Positions 46,962 to 56,763 of a stretch of DNA of 64,000 nucleotides are shown here, one piece after another. Each line of letters begins with the position of its first letter. Position 1 is the first letter of the stretch. The notes under the pieces were generated by a model. It was given only the letters and a program-made list of their open reading frames with translations. It ran no database searches and was not told the DNA's origin. The stretch comes from Phymatolithon calcareum (lineage: Eukaryota; Rhodophyta; Florideophyceae; Hapalidiales), in contig OZ345357.1 in the NCBI GenBank assembly GCA_977006965.1, positions 2,976,001-3,040,000 of the forward strand, in the 5' to 3' direction. A program made the translations under genes and the position numbers.

Positions 46962-48068
46962 TTAAAAATAAACTTGTAGCTTGCGCGACTCATCGATATT
47001 CTGCAACATATCCGATATTGTGCGACAAGGTAACTTGGAAACATCGAGGGTGATGAGCTTGGGGCAAACGCGAATTAATCTCTCAACGTAACCGTCGGAG
47101 ACTCCATGACAGCTTGCCAAATTGAGCGAAGTCAGACGCTCGCTGCAGTCTTCAATAATTTTCGCAACTCCACTGTCCGTAATCTCTGCGCATCGAGCGA
47201 GATGAAGGGCGTGGAGATTCTTACAGTTCCGGGTAAGCTCGGCGATACCTGCATCCGTAACTTTGGTCTCCGAGAGGCCAACATCGCGCAAATTTGGGAG
47301 ATTATTGGCAATCTTAGTGACTGCCCAGTCCGTAATCCTACGGCACCAAGATAAATCAAGCACTTCCAGCCGTGTACAACCATTTGCAATGAAAGCAAGT
47401 CCCTCGTCCGAGATATTACGCGCGTCTGCCAAATTGAGCACTTTAAGATACGGACAATTCTGGCCGAGCACCTGCAGCAAGGAATCGCGAACGCGCGAGA
47501 TGCAATTAATGTCCAACACTTCCAGACGTGGACAGCGGACGGCGAGAATGCGAACACTGCGGCGTGTGACCTGTTGGCAGTGGGCAAGTCGAAGCTCCCG
47601 AAGCCCGGGGCATCTTGAAAACTCGACAACGCTCTTGTCGGAGGCACCGGAGCACCATGTGAGGTCGACGGTCTGCAGGGTGGCGGAACACTCTGCACGG
47701 GGAATGGCACGAACAGCCGCTTCACAGACGCCGTGAATACGGGCCAGAGAGAGGTGACGTAGGCTGCGAAATGCTGGTGTGTTCTTACACAGCGACTCCA
47801 GATTCTTCGACGTCACGTACTCATGGTCGGTAAACGAGAGACTTTTCCATAACCGGGAGTCGCTGGAAATACGGTTCCACCTTTTGCAAACCTGACGCAC
47901 CCGCAAAAGATCCGGGAACTGAGACAGATGGGAAAAGATGGTAACTAGATGGTCATCTGACAGAGTCTCAATCAAGCGAGCTCGCTTCCCACTTCTCCGT
48001 CGAGTGGAACGGCGCAAGATAAGACCAGACCGCAATCTTCGGGCAGGAGGTTCGTCAGCATCACGCAT
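46962..48068 (-). CDS. F-box / leucine-rich-repeat protein (FBXL, AMN1-type LRRs)
   Basis: Single-exon, 368 residues. After a basic N-terminus (RRSTRRRSGKRARL) the F-box spans about residues 32-79 (LSDDHLVTIFSHL ... VCKRWNRISSDSRLWKSL). About nine cysteine-containing LRRs follow (repeating LxxLxLxxCxxITDxGVxxIxxxC, e.g. LEVLDLSWCRRITDWAV). The F-box would dock on SKP1 of an SCF ubiquitin ligase and the LRR arc would bind the substrate; the substrate is unknown. The last codons (KLQVYF, stop) coincide with CAAGTTTATTTTTAA, which also marks transposon ends elsewhere in this window, so the stop may be transposon-derived. Confidence 0.93.
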   Translation of the reverse strand: MRDADEPPARRLRSGLILRRSTRRRSGKRARLIETLSDDHLVTIFSHLSQFPDLLRVRQVCKRWNRISSDSRLWKSLSFTDHEYVTSKNLESLCKNTPAFRSLRHLSLARIHGVCEAAVRAIPRAECSATLQTVDLTWCSGASDKSVVEFSRCPGLRELRLAHCQQVTRRSVRILAVRCPRLEVLDINCISRVRDSLLQVLGQNCPYLKVLNLADARNISDEGLAFIANGCTRLEVLDLSWCRRITDWAVTKIANNLPNLRDVGLSETKVTDAGIAELTRNCKNLHALHLARCAEITDSGVAKIIEDCSERLTSLNLASCHGVSDGYVERLIRVCPKLITLDVSKLPCRTISDMLQNIDESRKLQVYF

Positions 48069-48197
48069 CGCCTGGCTAAATGATTAGAAAACGAGACAAG
48101 AAGATAGTATTCATGTCAGGAACAAGTTAAAAACATCCATGAATATACACAACCAGGCCCAAGTCGAGCATTGAAAATTCTAATAGGGATAGATATC

Positions 48198-48634
48198 CTA
48201 CCTTTCGCGTTTGCGCTTATTTTTGGCGCGCTGTCTGGCACGAGCCAGCTCGCGCTCCTGGTCCGGGTCCAAGACGCAGATGACTTCAGACTGGTCCCCT
48301 CGACTGCTAGGACCTACATCTTTTGCGGGAGCTGCATGGGGGGCGGGTGTCGGTGGAGTGCCCAAGTTCGGCAAATCCGGAGGGGGAACAGCAGCCATTT
48401 CGAAGTGCAGTGGCCGACCTTTTTGCGACAAACCCGGGCTGGGGACGGGAGGGTTGAAGATAATCGCAGCGACTGGGGTTGCACACGACCTTGTTTGACG
48501 CTCCACAGGGTGGAGAAAGAGAAAACAAGTGAATCATCATACAAACTCTCACGTTGAATCCCACCTGGCGATATCCTATTGGTCTTCAAACCCGGCTCTG
48601 GCTTACAGCCATATCTTTCCATTCCATGTTTCAT
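48198..48634 (-). CDS. Small proline-rich hypothetical protein (2 exons predicted)
   Basis: The downstream exon frame (from 48472 to 48198) encodes a proline-rich segment (NPPVPSPGL, MAAVPPPDLPNLGTPPTP), then VICVLDPDQERELARARQRA and a basic end KNKRKRER. The open frame lacks an ATG near its start; joining an upstream exon 48634-48565 (MKHGMERYGCKPEPGLKTNR) across a 92-bp GT-AG intron (48564-48473) keeps phase and gives 114 residues. No family recognised. Start 48622 is an equally good ATG. It is divergent from the OSCP gene with only about 115 bp between. Confidence 0.5.
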
Positions 48635-48749
48635 GCCCAGGAGTCACTGTTGCCGGAGCTGCAGCGTGGGCAGAACGGCAGTGCGCAATCGGCTGCTCCA
48701 TTGAAGGATCGGACCGTGGGACACGCGCGGCTAGTTTACTTTGTACACG

Positions 48750-49397
48750 ATGCAGCGCACAGCGACGACGCTGCTTGCTCGCAGCGGGGGGGCGCTGCGG
48801 CGCTCGTTCGCAACTGCTGTCGCGGCTGATGAATTGCCCAAGGTTGCCGGTACCGCCGGACGCTACTCGATGGCGTTGTACAGCGCCGCGAATCGCACGG
48901 GCACGCTCGATAAAGTAGTTGCGGATGTCGAGCGTATGGAACAATTTCGCAAGGAAAGCGCATCGCTCGATGAATTTCTGCGCAACCCATCGCTTCCGCG
49001 TGCCGCTAAGCTTGAAACTATATCCGAAATTATGGCGCGAGGTGATTTTTCGCCAACATTTACCAAATTTATGTATGTGATCGCGGAGAATGGACGCACG
49101 CCAGAGAGCGCTAAGATCTTCGAGGCCTTCCAGGAAATTATGGCGGCCGTGAAGGGCGAGGTTGTCGTCAAGGTCACCAGCGCGGCTCCGTTCTCAGAGT
49201 GGGAATTGGCGCTATTGAAGAAGAAGATCAAGGAGCGCTTCTTTGAGGGCAAAGAGACGGAACTTACTGTTGAGACGGCGATCGATGAGGAGCTGATTGG
49301 AGGTATGACTATCATGGTTGGAGATCGATTCATGGATCTGTCTACCAGGACTGAGTTGAGGAAATTGCAGGATGTGATTCTAAAGTCCACTCCGTAA
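48750..49397 (+). CDS. ATP5PO: Mitochondrial ATP synthase OSCP (delta) subunit
   Basis: 215 residues from the ATG at 48750. The N-terminus (MQRTATTLLARSGGALRRSF) is rich in Arg/Ser/Ala without acids, a mitochondrial presequence. The OSCP/delta domain follows: AGRYSMALYSAA, a helical bundle to about residue 125, then the C-terminal LTVETAIDEELIGGMTIMVG and DLSTRTELRKLQDVI, the family signature. OSCP joins the peripheral stalk to the F1 head of complex V in the inner membrane. A plastid delta subunit is the alternative, but the presequence favours mitochondria. Single exon. Confidence 0.93.
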   Translation: MQRTATTLLARSGGALRRSFATAVAADELPKVAGTAGRYSMALYSAANRTGTLDKVVADVERMEQFRKESASLDEFLRNPSLPRAAKLETISEIMARGDFSPTFTKFMYVIAENGRTPESAKIFEAFQEIMAAVKGEVVVKVTSAAPFSEWELALLKKKIKERFFEGKETELTVETAIDEELIGGMTIMVGDRFMDLSTRTELRKLQDVILKSTP

Positions 49398-49598
49398 AGG
49401 TCTTGGGGATGATTGAGTGCCTTTTATTGGCGAAGTATGTGTCCCTTGTGACTTTGTTTTTGGATTAGTTAGTTTGATCGTGAGTCGCCGTTGAAATGTG
49501 AGGCAGAGAATGTTTCGCACTCGACAACACCAGCCGCCTACTTAGCGATCCTTTCGGAAAAGGTTACGTCGTCCGCGCTCCGGGTATCCTTCGAAAAA

Positions 49599-50510
49599 TT
49601 ACAAGGAATTTTTCTTAATTGCGTTGAACAGTCGCGGGTACACCCTCGGCGTGTCTCTGATCTTTTCCACAACCACTATACATTTCCGTCTTTCATCCTC
49701 ATTCTCCATTTCCTCCCCGAACTCCTTCGCCACTTCTCTGACAATCTCCTCTGTCCACGCTTCCTTCACTTCGGCAACTTGTCCGCCAAGTACTTCCACC
49801 GCACGTCTCCCCTGTCTTACTTCCTCGTGCCTCTCATCCAGAGATTTTTGCGCCACAAACAGACCACCACGTCTGATGAGCGGCACAGCTAATTCCGCGA
49901 GGATGGCCATTCGAGCGACAGCTCTTGCAACGGCGACATCGTATTTTTGCCACCCTTCTCCGCGCGCATATTCTTCCGCACGCGCCCAGACGGGATCCAC
50001 ATTTTGTAGCCCCAGATTGCGGATAGCCAATTCTTGAAAATTCACCTTTTTTCGCGAAGCCTCCACCAGAGTCACGCGGCAGTGTGGGCGAGCAGCCGCA
50101 AGCACAAGACCTGGGAATCCAGCGCCAGCGCCGACATCAACAACATCGCTGGCATCAGCAGCGTCCAACAGCGGTACGAGCGACAGGGCGTCCACTACGT
50201 GTGTAACTAGAGCGCCTGATACGCTGCGCACACCGCTGAGATTCACATGGGCGCCCTCGGATACGACCAGCTGTGAGAGCTGTTCTAATTGCTCAGATAC
50301 CTCAGAGCTCACCCCGACACGCGCACATGTACGTGCTACCATCACAGATGCTGCCTCCAGTGAGAAACATCGCGGCGGTGCTCGCACAGGCGGGCTAGCG
50401 GCAGACGTCGGTGTCGCATATGAGCGCACAGGGCAAATGCTTGGGCGAGCTCGCCGTACCACTGCAGGCCGCACGCGCGTCGCGGTGCATCCTGCTGTCA
50501 AAAAACCCAT
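49599..50510 (-). CDS. RsmG/GidB-type 16S rRNA m7G methyltransferase, organellar
   Basis: 303 residues from the ATG at 50510; an open frame continues upstream without ATG. Residues 1-75 are Arg/Ser/Ala-rich (RVRPAVVRRARPS), a transit peptide by appearance. The core carries the SAM-binding DVVDVGAGAGFPGLVLAAA, then VTLVEASRKKVNFQ, the RAEEYARGEG block and RAVARMAILAELAVPLIRRGG as in bacterial RsmG, which methylates N7 of G527 of 16S rRNA. In algae and plants RsmG homologues serve the plastid; plastid versus mitochondrion cannot be decided here. The C-terminus ends close to the convergent OSCP gene, which stops 201 bp away. Confidence 0.9.
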   Translation of the reverse strand: MGFLTAGCTATRVRPAVVRRARPSICPVRSYATPTSAASPPVRAPPRCFSLEAASVMVARTCARVGVSSEVSEQLEQLSQLVVSEGAHVNLSGVRSVSGALVTHVVDALSLVPLLDAADASDVVDVGAGAGFPGLVLAAARPHCRVTLVEASRKKVNFQELAIRNLGLQNVDPVWARAEEYARGEGWQKYDVAVARAVARMAILAELAVPLIRRGGLFVAQKSLDERHEEVRQGRRAVEVLGGQVAEVKEAWTEEIVREVAKEFGEEMENEDERRKCIVVVEKIRDTPRVYPRLFNAIKKNSL

Positions 50511-50772
50511 ACAGTATCTTTCCAGTGTAGATTTGTCTGGTCTCAACTGCGAAAGTGGGGGATGGTCGGCAGCAGCTTCGGAGAGGATAACACCGGGACA
50601 ATGCACGTGATCGATTTAGTGGACACGTGGAAATAAGGAGATCAATTTGTAAGACACGTTGTGCACAGTAAATGGACTGAATCCAATCCAGCTCGGAGGC
50701 ACACTCAAGGAAAGCCGACGAGAATCCTCCCATACAATAGAACGCCGTCCACAGCTTGAGGGCTGGGAACGC
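50511..50772. promoter_or_regulatory. Divergent promoter region between two organelle-type genes
   Basis: These 262 bp separate the start codons of the RsmG-like and DUF3177-like genes and must hold both promoters. No TATA box or known element recognised. Confidence 0.5.
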
Positions 50773-51672
50773 ATGAAGCGGACCGCTTTTGTGGGCGCCA
50801 GCGTATCGCCCTTTTTGAGGCGAGCCGTACAGCGACCTCAGTCGCAATCATGGGATGCGCCGATTGCACAGCGCTTCTCATTTCGATGCGCCCTCCCTAA
50901 TGTCTCCTTCGCAGCCGGGGCCTTACCAGCGGTAGAGGCGCTCTGGCACGGAATCTCCGGTCCGCTATTTGCGCCGCTCAATGATTGTACGCCAACAGCA
51001 GTACGTGTGCTCGTGTGGTTGAACTTTCGCGCGGCTGTCTTGCTCTTTGTAATATCACCGCTGGCATTGTTTGCCGGGTCGATTACACGCGGCCACGAAT
51101 CGGCAAACGATGCGTTGACACGCGTTCTGGCGGGATACTGGCAAGCGTCTGCGCTTCTCTTGTGCGCAGTACTCTTGAATGCTGGAAACGTGCCTTCTGC
51201 GGCCTTTATGGGATTTCTGGTACAGGTGCTCGTTCCGGTATCGCTCAATTGGTGGACGGATTTGCTCCAAGAGATTGATAATGAAAACGGTAGCTTGGAG
51301 CGACTGTTCCAAGTGTGGCGACCGGTCGCAACCGGTGCGGCCGCAGTCGGTGCTGCTGTTCAGGTGCCCTTCCAGCGGTGCAATTTTCTTTCCGACATGC
51401 GAAGCGACTGTATGTGCGTAGCGTGGACTGAACCGCCGGTCAGACTGTTTGAAATTCTCAGTAGCGGTGTAGATGAAAAGCTAATCGGTGCTCTTGGTGA
51501 GATCGGGTCTGCTGTGTATCTCGCGTATCTCGCTTATTACATTGCTTTCGTGCTGCCCCGCGTCGGGCGCTCTGGACGCAAGAAAAGAGAGGTGTTCAGC
51601 GCGGTTGATCTCCTTGTCTGGCTTGATTGGATTGATACTGCTGCAGAGGGAAAGCGGAAAGAGACGCTATGA
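50773..51672 (+). CDS. DUF3177-like multi-pass membrane protein, probably plastid
   Basis: 299 residues from the ATG at 50773 (MKRTAFVGASVSPFLRRAV), whose first 50 residues look like a transit peptide. Hydrophobic helices follow: VLVWLNFRAAVLLFVISPLA, the YWQASALLLCAVLLNAG stretch, FMGFLVQVLVPVSLNWWTDL, ATGAAAVGAAVQV and AVYLAYLAYYIAFVLP. The patterns WxxFRxAVLxxxxxPL, YWxxxxLL, SLxxWxDLxxEI, FxxWR and C..WTEPP match the cyanobacterial/plastid DUF3177 family, whose function is unknown. The assignment is from memory of the pattern and could be wrong. Single exon, head-to-head with the RsmG-like gene. Confidence 0.72.
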   Translation: MKRTAFVGASVSPFLRRAVQRPQSQSWDAPIAQRFSFRCALPNVSFAAGALPAVEALWHGISGPLFAPLNDCTPTAVRVLVWLNFRAAVLLFVISPLALFAGSITRGHESANDALTRVLAGYWQASALLLCAVLLNAGNVPSAAFMGFLVQVLVPVSLNWWTDLLQEIDNENGSLERLFQVWRPVATGAAAVGAAVQVPFQRCNFLSDMRSDCMCVAWTEPPVRLFEILSSGVDEKLIGALGEIGSAVYLAYLAYYIAFVLPRVGRSGRKKREVFSAVDLLVWLDWIDTAAEGKRKETL

Positions 51673-52393
51673 ACGTTAAGGAGAAATTCGTTGTTCTTGA
51701 ATCTTGCGAGAAATCGTACGTGGTCCCATTTCCTCTCAGCGGCGCCAAAAAAGCATCTCTTCAATATGACCCCTTCGGCGAGTTGAGCGAAGCCTGCTGT
51801 CTAGTCTGCCTCCATGTGGACCAACTCGCGAAACGCGGTACCCTATTTATACAGGCAGGCAGCAAATGAATGGAGGTAGAATTAAGAATGAGTTGGGAAT
51901 CTTTTATAATAGACTTTCCCACTTTGCCGTAGGTGCTTATAACTTATTCTTTGCTGATAATTCCTTTAGAGTGGCGCGTTATTTTTTCGAGGGAATGCCT
52001 CAACCAAGGCAGTGATACCGCACCCAAGAGAGTCATTCGGTCAATCGCACCCTTCGTTTCGTACAGTAGTACAGTAGCAATTTTCTAATGAAAATCGAGC
52101 ATGTCCCATTTAACCATTTTTGCCACTATGAAGGTCCAATTTTTAGTTCAAACTAACTTTCTAATTTTTCTGCCCTTCTGTATTATATAATAATTATATA
52201 ATTATCTGATTTGCAGCGCAATGGAACGCTGGAACCAAATAACTACCGTAGTCCTGGGTCAACTTCACTCTTTAAGTTTGAAAATTGATCCTCGTCCAGC
52301 GGGCTCTACTGTACAAGAAGCGCGCTTCAAGCAGCTGGAGTCGCCTCTTCATCAACTAACCGCACTCTCTATTCCCACCACAACCGTCACAAG
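51673..52393. other. Intergenic, A/T-rich, no gene seen
   Basis: Contains an A/T palindromic tract at about 52180-52206 and otherwise only short frames; the proximal part upstream of 52394 presumably holds the promoter of the proteasome chaperone gene. Confidence 0.6.
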
Positions 52394-53266
52394 ATGACCT
52401 CCATAGATCCCGCACCGGGGGCGTCACATTTCGTGCCGCACCCATCTCATCCGTCCGCCTTCACCTCTTTTCGCGGTCGTGTGCTGATAATAGCGTCCGT
52501 GACAATCGGCAACGTACCACAGCTCGCCTGCGATCTTCTACAAACCAATGCGAGCGGCACTCGTGTCGGTCGTCTACGCAGCCAGGCACTTATGCCATTC
52601 GCCGGTCTCTCACCCTCCGGCCAAGTGCTGACAAGCGCCGAACTGTACGAGTTGAACGGCGGAGCGATCTTACTGCAGCATCACGCCCCTCCGGCCCGTG
52701 GTCGCGCCTCCGAGCACGCCGCCGCGGTGATAGCGTTCGCATCAGCGGCGGGCTTCAGCGAGATTTTGCTGCTCGCATCCGCGAACGCGGCAGGGCGTCG
52801 AGATGCGCAGCTGCTGCGGCAGTCTGACCGCTTCGCCGGCATACGCGTTGCAAAGGCCCCTGGTGCATCGCCTGCGTGTGCGGCGCGTGTCACTGCTGCT
52901 GGAGTGGCCCCGCTTGAGACTTGTGATGCCGATGGCGTTTGGCATCCACGGGCAGAAGGGAACGTGGAGGGCGGTGACGATATTGCTTTTTTGCCGCTTT
53001 CGCGGAAGGCCGGATTTGTTCGCGCTGCATTGGACAGAGCTGTCAGCGAGGGTATACCTATGGCGCTCGTGCTCATGTTTGCGCACGAGGGGGAGAACTC
53101 GGCGGATGCGGCTGCCCTTGCTTGCGTTGTTGCACATACCGCAGGGGTAAAGGTGAGCGGAATGGACTCCGATGATGTGAAGGGTGGTCTTAATCGATTC
53201 TTGCCACATTTTGTGGTGCCTGAGGCGTGGAATGCTATTGCACCACCACCTGCGGGGTTGTATTGA
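52394..53266 (+). CDS. PSMG2: Proteasome assembly chaperone 2 (PAC2/Pba2)
   Basis: 290-residue single-exon frame, a normal family length. SVTIGNVPQLACDLLQTN and TRVGRLRSQALMPFAGLSP match the conserved P-S-x-GNVxQLAxDLLI and VGxL...LxPxxG blocks; SAELYELNGGAILLQHHAPP and FSEILLLASANAAGR follow in family order. The C-terminal half (FVRAALDRAVSEGIPMALVL) is a PAC2-type alpha/beta unit. With PAC1 it forms the heterodimer that orders alpha-ring assembly of the 20S proteasome. G+C is high relative to its neighbours. Confidence 0.88.
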   Translation: MTSIDPAPGASHFVPHPSHPSAFTSFRGRVLIIASVTIGNVPQLACDLLQTNASGTRVGRLRSQALMPFAGLSPSGQVLTSAELYELNGGAILLQHHAPPARGRASEHAAAVIAFASAAGFSEILLLASANAAGRRDAQLLRQSDRFAGIRVAKAPGASPACAARVTAAGVAPLETCDADGVWHPRAEGNVEGGDDIAFLPLSRKAGFVRAALDRAVSEGIPMALVLMFAHEGENSADAAALACVVAHTAGVKVSGMDSDDVKGGLNRFLPHFVVPEAWNAIAPPPAGLY

Positions 53267-53895
53267 TGTCATTTTTTGTTCCTCAGTGCTTCTTTAGTGG
53301 TGATTGTTCTGTTCTGCTCGACTTTTGCTTTCAGCGCTGCGAGTCCTTGTTTATTAACTTTATTTACAATAAATAATCTCTCAACAAACGAACAAGGGCA
53401 GCCAGTCCGATGAAGACAACAGCCGCGATTGATGCGGAGGATAAAAACGAAGAACACGCTTAGTTTCTCGCGGCCGACCATGTAGCGGGCACAGCATTGT
53501 TTCGAACAAGCAAAAAGTGGCTGCGGTGATTTTGACTCTACAGACGAATGAGAACGGGGGACCTTCGTGGCGCGCCCAATCCACTGCTCGTACCAAGCTG
53601 CTACTTGGAAAGCGATGCTCGCGACGGTCAGGTTGCAGATTACTTCGAATTGTCGACATGACTATCGCAGAGCTTCCACCCTCTTCGTTCACTCGACCAA
53701 AGCTCTATTCATACCAATTTTCGTATGGTCCGACATTCCAGTAATTCCTTTCGCTTCATGTCTAGAAGACAGGACAGGACTTCTTCAGCTGTGGATCATG
53801 CCAACTCTCCTCGTATCGCTCGACTTTCGCTTCGGCGATTGATTAGTATATATTCAGCAAATATTCACCAAGCAAGTAACCATCAACCATCCCTT
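53267..53895. other. Convergent spacer, no confident gene
   Basis: A minus-strand run near 53375-53455 reads as a hydrophobic tail (SIAAVVFIGLAALVRLLRDY, then stop), with a stop just upstream, so any gene would need an unseen exon. Confidence 0.4.
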
Positions 53896-54636
53896 TCACT
53901 TCGGAGAAGCTCGCGCGGTCCTTGGAGAGACACCATTACCAAACATAGCCAGACGAACGCCACGGTTGCGTAAGGATCGCGAAGCACGCCGTACTATTGC
54001 CGCGCGTTCTTCGCCTAACGCGGCGCGCACCCTTCTGGCACTTGTCCCATTACCTGAGCGGCGACGGCGTCGTGGTCGCGCCACTCCGCCATTCGCAATC
54101 GGCAGTGTGTTCACGGAAGTACGATGAGCAAGACGGGCTGCGGCCGCGGCACAGGCGCCAAAGTCATCTCCATACTTGCGGTCCCGATCTTCCTTGAGAG
54201 CGGCGAGAGCGGCGCAGTCAGCACGCCGGCGCATCTCGATCCGGTTTGCACGGGTCATTTGTGCGCGCCGTTCGGTCGTGGCTTGTAGTAGAAGCCGACG
54301 GTCACCGGCTGACGCGACATCCTGCATGTTTTCTTCATTCAATGTTGCATGCGACGCAGGAGGCGATGGGTCTTCGGTAGAGTGGAGACCGGCGCGCAGT
54401 TCATAAGAGTGAAGCGATGTGGCCGCCCGCGCGAAGGCGCAGAGGGCGCCGCATCCGGCACACGGGAATGTGTAGACGAATTCGAGTACGCCGGCACGAC
54501 GCTCACGTGTCTTTGTTGCGCCGGACACTGACTCTCCAGCTCCCAGCAATCGATTACAGGTCACGCAAGTTGCGGCACGCGGTGCGGCGAACGATACCGG
54601 CTCCGGCTCCATCTCCTCGCGGTCTGGAACAGTCAT
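53896..54636 (-). CDS. CWC16/Yju2/CCDC130-like zinc protein, N-terminally short
   Basis: 246 residues, single open frame with TGA just before the ATG. CVTCNRLLGAGESV ... YTFPCAGCGALCAF gives two CxxC pairs about 35 apart, followed by SYELRAGLHS, as in the CWC16 splicing-factor zinc domain (CxxC...F.xKCxxC...Yxx..G). Then comes a helical basic region with ALKEDRDRKYGDDFGACAAA, resembling the family ELQExxDRxxxDxYxxN segment, and an Arg-rich tail. The usual N-terminus (KYYPPDF) is absent, so a 5' exon may be missed or the gene diverged. These proteins act at the catalytic spliceosome. Very high G+C and Arg content. Confidence 0.45.
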   Translation of the reverse strand: MTVPDREEMEPEPVSFAAPRAATCVTCNRLLGAGESVSGATKTRERRAGVLEFVYTFPCAGCGALCAFARAATSLHSYELRAGLHSTEDPSPPASHATLNEENMQDVASAGDRRLLLQATTERRAQMTRANRIEMRRRADCAALAALKEDRDRKYGDDFGACAAAAARLAHRTSVNTLPIANGGVARPRRRRRSGNGTSARRVRAALGEERAAIVRRASRSLRNRGVRLAMFGNGVSPRTARASPK

Positions 54637-55196
54637 TCAAGAGGCGCACACCGCCGCCATACAAGCGCGAGACGCTCAAGCTGAGCTGAACGCGTGGCGC
54701 TGTGGGCGGAATTGTGCGGACTAGGCCGTGACGAAGGTGGGCGGTGGCCAGGAGAATGCGTGTGGCGTCCAACTGTAAGCTATACGATCATACGCGTACA
54801 GCGACGCAGATGCACTTGTCCAGCAGGACAGTACTAACAACTACAGTACAGTATAGCATCGTATCCCAGTTGCCAACCGGCGTCGATTCTCGACTGCAGG
54901 CGGACTTGACAGCTCCATTCCAGCCTCTTACGCACTTTCGCCAGCCCTCGGGCTGGTCTCTGTCCTCTATTCCCGGAATAATTGGGCACGCTGTCTGCAC
55001 GCATGTGTAGCCTCGCCACGGCTTCGCGCGCCCCTAGGTTATGTACATCAACATCGTCTGGCGTGCCATCTAAAGCCTCAATGCATGCACGGAACAATTC
55101 ATCGTTTGCCTGCGCACATCGCTGACACACGCAAAAAGTTAAATCCAGAATTTTACTCCTTCTACAGACGTCCAATCTCTCAATATCGCTCCCAAT
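54637..55196. other. Spacer, no confident gene
   Basis: A minus-strand frame 54834-55175 is open (113 codons) but unrecognised. Confidence 0.4.
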
Positions 55197-56054
55197 TCAT
55201 CGAATTCTCCGCTTTCTGCGACCGCTCTTGCTGCGCACAACTACCACTTCATCATCATCATCTTGAGTCGCAACTTGGCTCGCTCGCGACCGGGTAGTAC
55301 GGCTTGCTGTCGCCTGCGAAGAACTTATGATCTGAACGTCTTCATCATCTCCTTCCCCCAAGTTTGCCGCACTGATCCTCCGGCTCCGTGTCCGCCGCTG
55401 CGACGAAGAACGGCGCCGAAACGACGGCTGTGTCTCTTCCTCCTCCATTTCTTCTTCCTTTTCGTCCACGTTTCCACTTTCTACCTCTTCCTTGACCACG
55501 TCCTCGTTATCCTTCTTCCGTGCCCACGCCCGCACATCAGGTAGTTCAAGAAGCGTTCTAGGACCGAACTCAACGGTCGCACCGCCGCGCCGCAACACCC
55601 GTAACCATTGCATAGAAACAAGTCTTGAAATAGCGCGCGCCGCATCCGCAACACGCAGTCTTGCCCCTGGCCCTAGATTATGCGCATCCGTCAGTGACAC
55701 AGATCCACCTGACGTCATGATTAAGTCTTTGAGCGTGAAGAATAGTGCCAATTCACTGGGCGAAAACTGTGTCGCCTGCGCCACCGCGTCGTCACGCCCA
55801 GTGTTCGTTAGCCCCCAGTAGGTTTCATTTGCATGAAATGCTGCACTGAACTGCAAATTGCACGCGCCGAGATACGTGTTCACATGCCCTAGCCTCTCAT
55901 TCAGACCACGACCATCGTCGCGAATTCTCTGCGACTCCAATAGACCTGCGTTGTCCACGCAGGTGTTGAACAATGCTGCCGCCTTCTTCTCCGACAGAGC
56001 ACCGGCCCCCATCATACATTGCAGGAACGACCGTTCCGCAAGATTGAGACCCAT
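55197..56054 (-). CDS. NSE1: SMC5/6 complex subunit NSE1-like (RING not found)
   Basis: 285 residues from the ATG at 56054 (MGLNLAERSFLQCMMGAGAL); an open frame extends 13 codons upstream from GTG. The tandem winged-helix region fits Nse1: RSFLQxxMGxGxLSEKKAxxLF, LNERLGHVNTYLGACNLQF, a WGLTNTGRDDAVAQATQFS block, SELALFFTLKDLI and WLRVLRRGGATVEFGPRTLL ending in LELPDVRAW. In the known family a RING-like domain follows; here an acidic tail (EEVESGNVDEKEEEMEEEE) and basic Arg/Ser runs follow instead, with no C4HC3 cysteines. Nse1 with Nse3 and Nse4 loads SMC5/6 onto DNA during repair. Loss of the RING or an unseen 3' exon are both possible. Confidence 0.8.
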   Translation of the reverse strand: MGLNLAERSFLQCMMGAGALSEKKAAALFNTCVDNAGLLESQRIRDDGRGLNERLGHVNTYLGACNLQFSAAFHANETYWGLTNTGRDDAVAQATQFSPSELALFFTLKDLIMTSGGSVSLTDAHNLGPGARLRVADAARAISRLVSMQWLRVLRRGGATVEFGPRTLLELPDVRAWARKKDNEDVVKEEVESGNVDEKEEEMEEEETQPSFRRRSSSQRRTRSRRISAANLGEGDDEDVQIISSSQATASRTTRSRASQVATQDDDDEVVVVRSKSGRRKRRIR

Positions 56055-56763
56055 CTTGGGGTCGCCCAGACTTTCGGTTGTGGGTGTTTGCACAGAAGGC
56101 TACAGTGTTCGGTACAACCACCGCACCCAAGGTTGCAAAAATTTTGAAATGTCCTGATTGGCCAATTCGGCCGGATCCACAATCTACAGATGTGGCCAAG
56201 ACAGCTGTCTCAGATTAGCGACGAGAATTACGTGTTTGCCGCCATACCCCCTGGCCAGGAATGAGAGATCCATTTTGCTCTTCGCACAAACAGCAATGAA
56301 AGAGAAGGTCCCTCGTTGTCCCCACCTGAACTAGGAAGAAAAATCTTTTTCAGCAACTTGTTCACGACTTCGCCGATGCCTACTCCGAAAACAATGCGAT
56401 TGAATGGAACCTGGTTCAGGCCCTCCGATCGCCATCCTTCTAATCCGCGACGCCCCCAATCCAGGCAATGATGGGCATACGCTCTCACAGGTTTCGCAAG
56501 TCGCTCCATTCATCGTTTTAGCATTCAAGGCTGCAAAAAAGCATCGAGGACGCCACTTCAGACTTCGCAACACAGGTGAACCAAGGTGGGCAGTGACGAG
56601 CGATAAACGTAACGCCATATCGCCGTTCGTAAAGTGGTTCTCGAGACCCGTGTCATTTTTCGCGGTCAAAGAATAGTACCGACCTTTACCTTTTCGGCGA
56701 CTACGTGACTATGCGACGATGAACTGACTTTTCGCACGGGCAGGCGTTTCATTGTGATTTTTG

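Noticed and set aside
53375-53481. Possible tail-anchored membrane protein on the minus strand
   Set aside because: The hydrophobic frame has a stop just upstream and no convincing splice site.
54834-55175. Minus-strand frame considered as a missing RING exon of NSE1
   Set aside because: It has no C4HC3 or other RING cysteine pattern.
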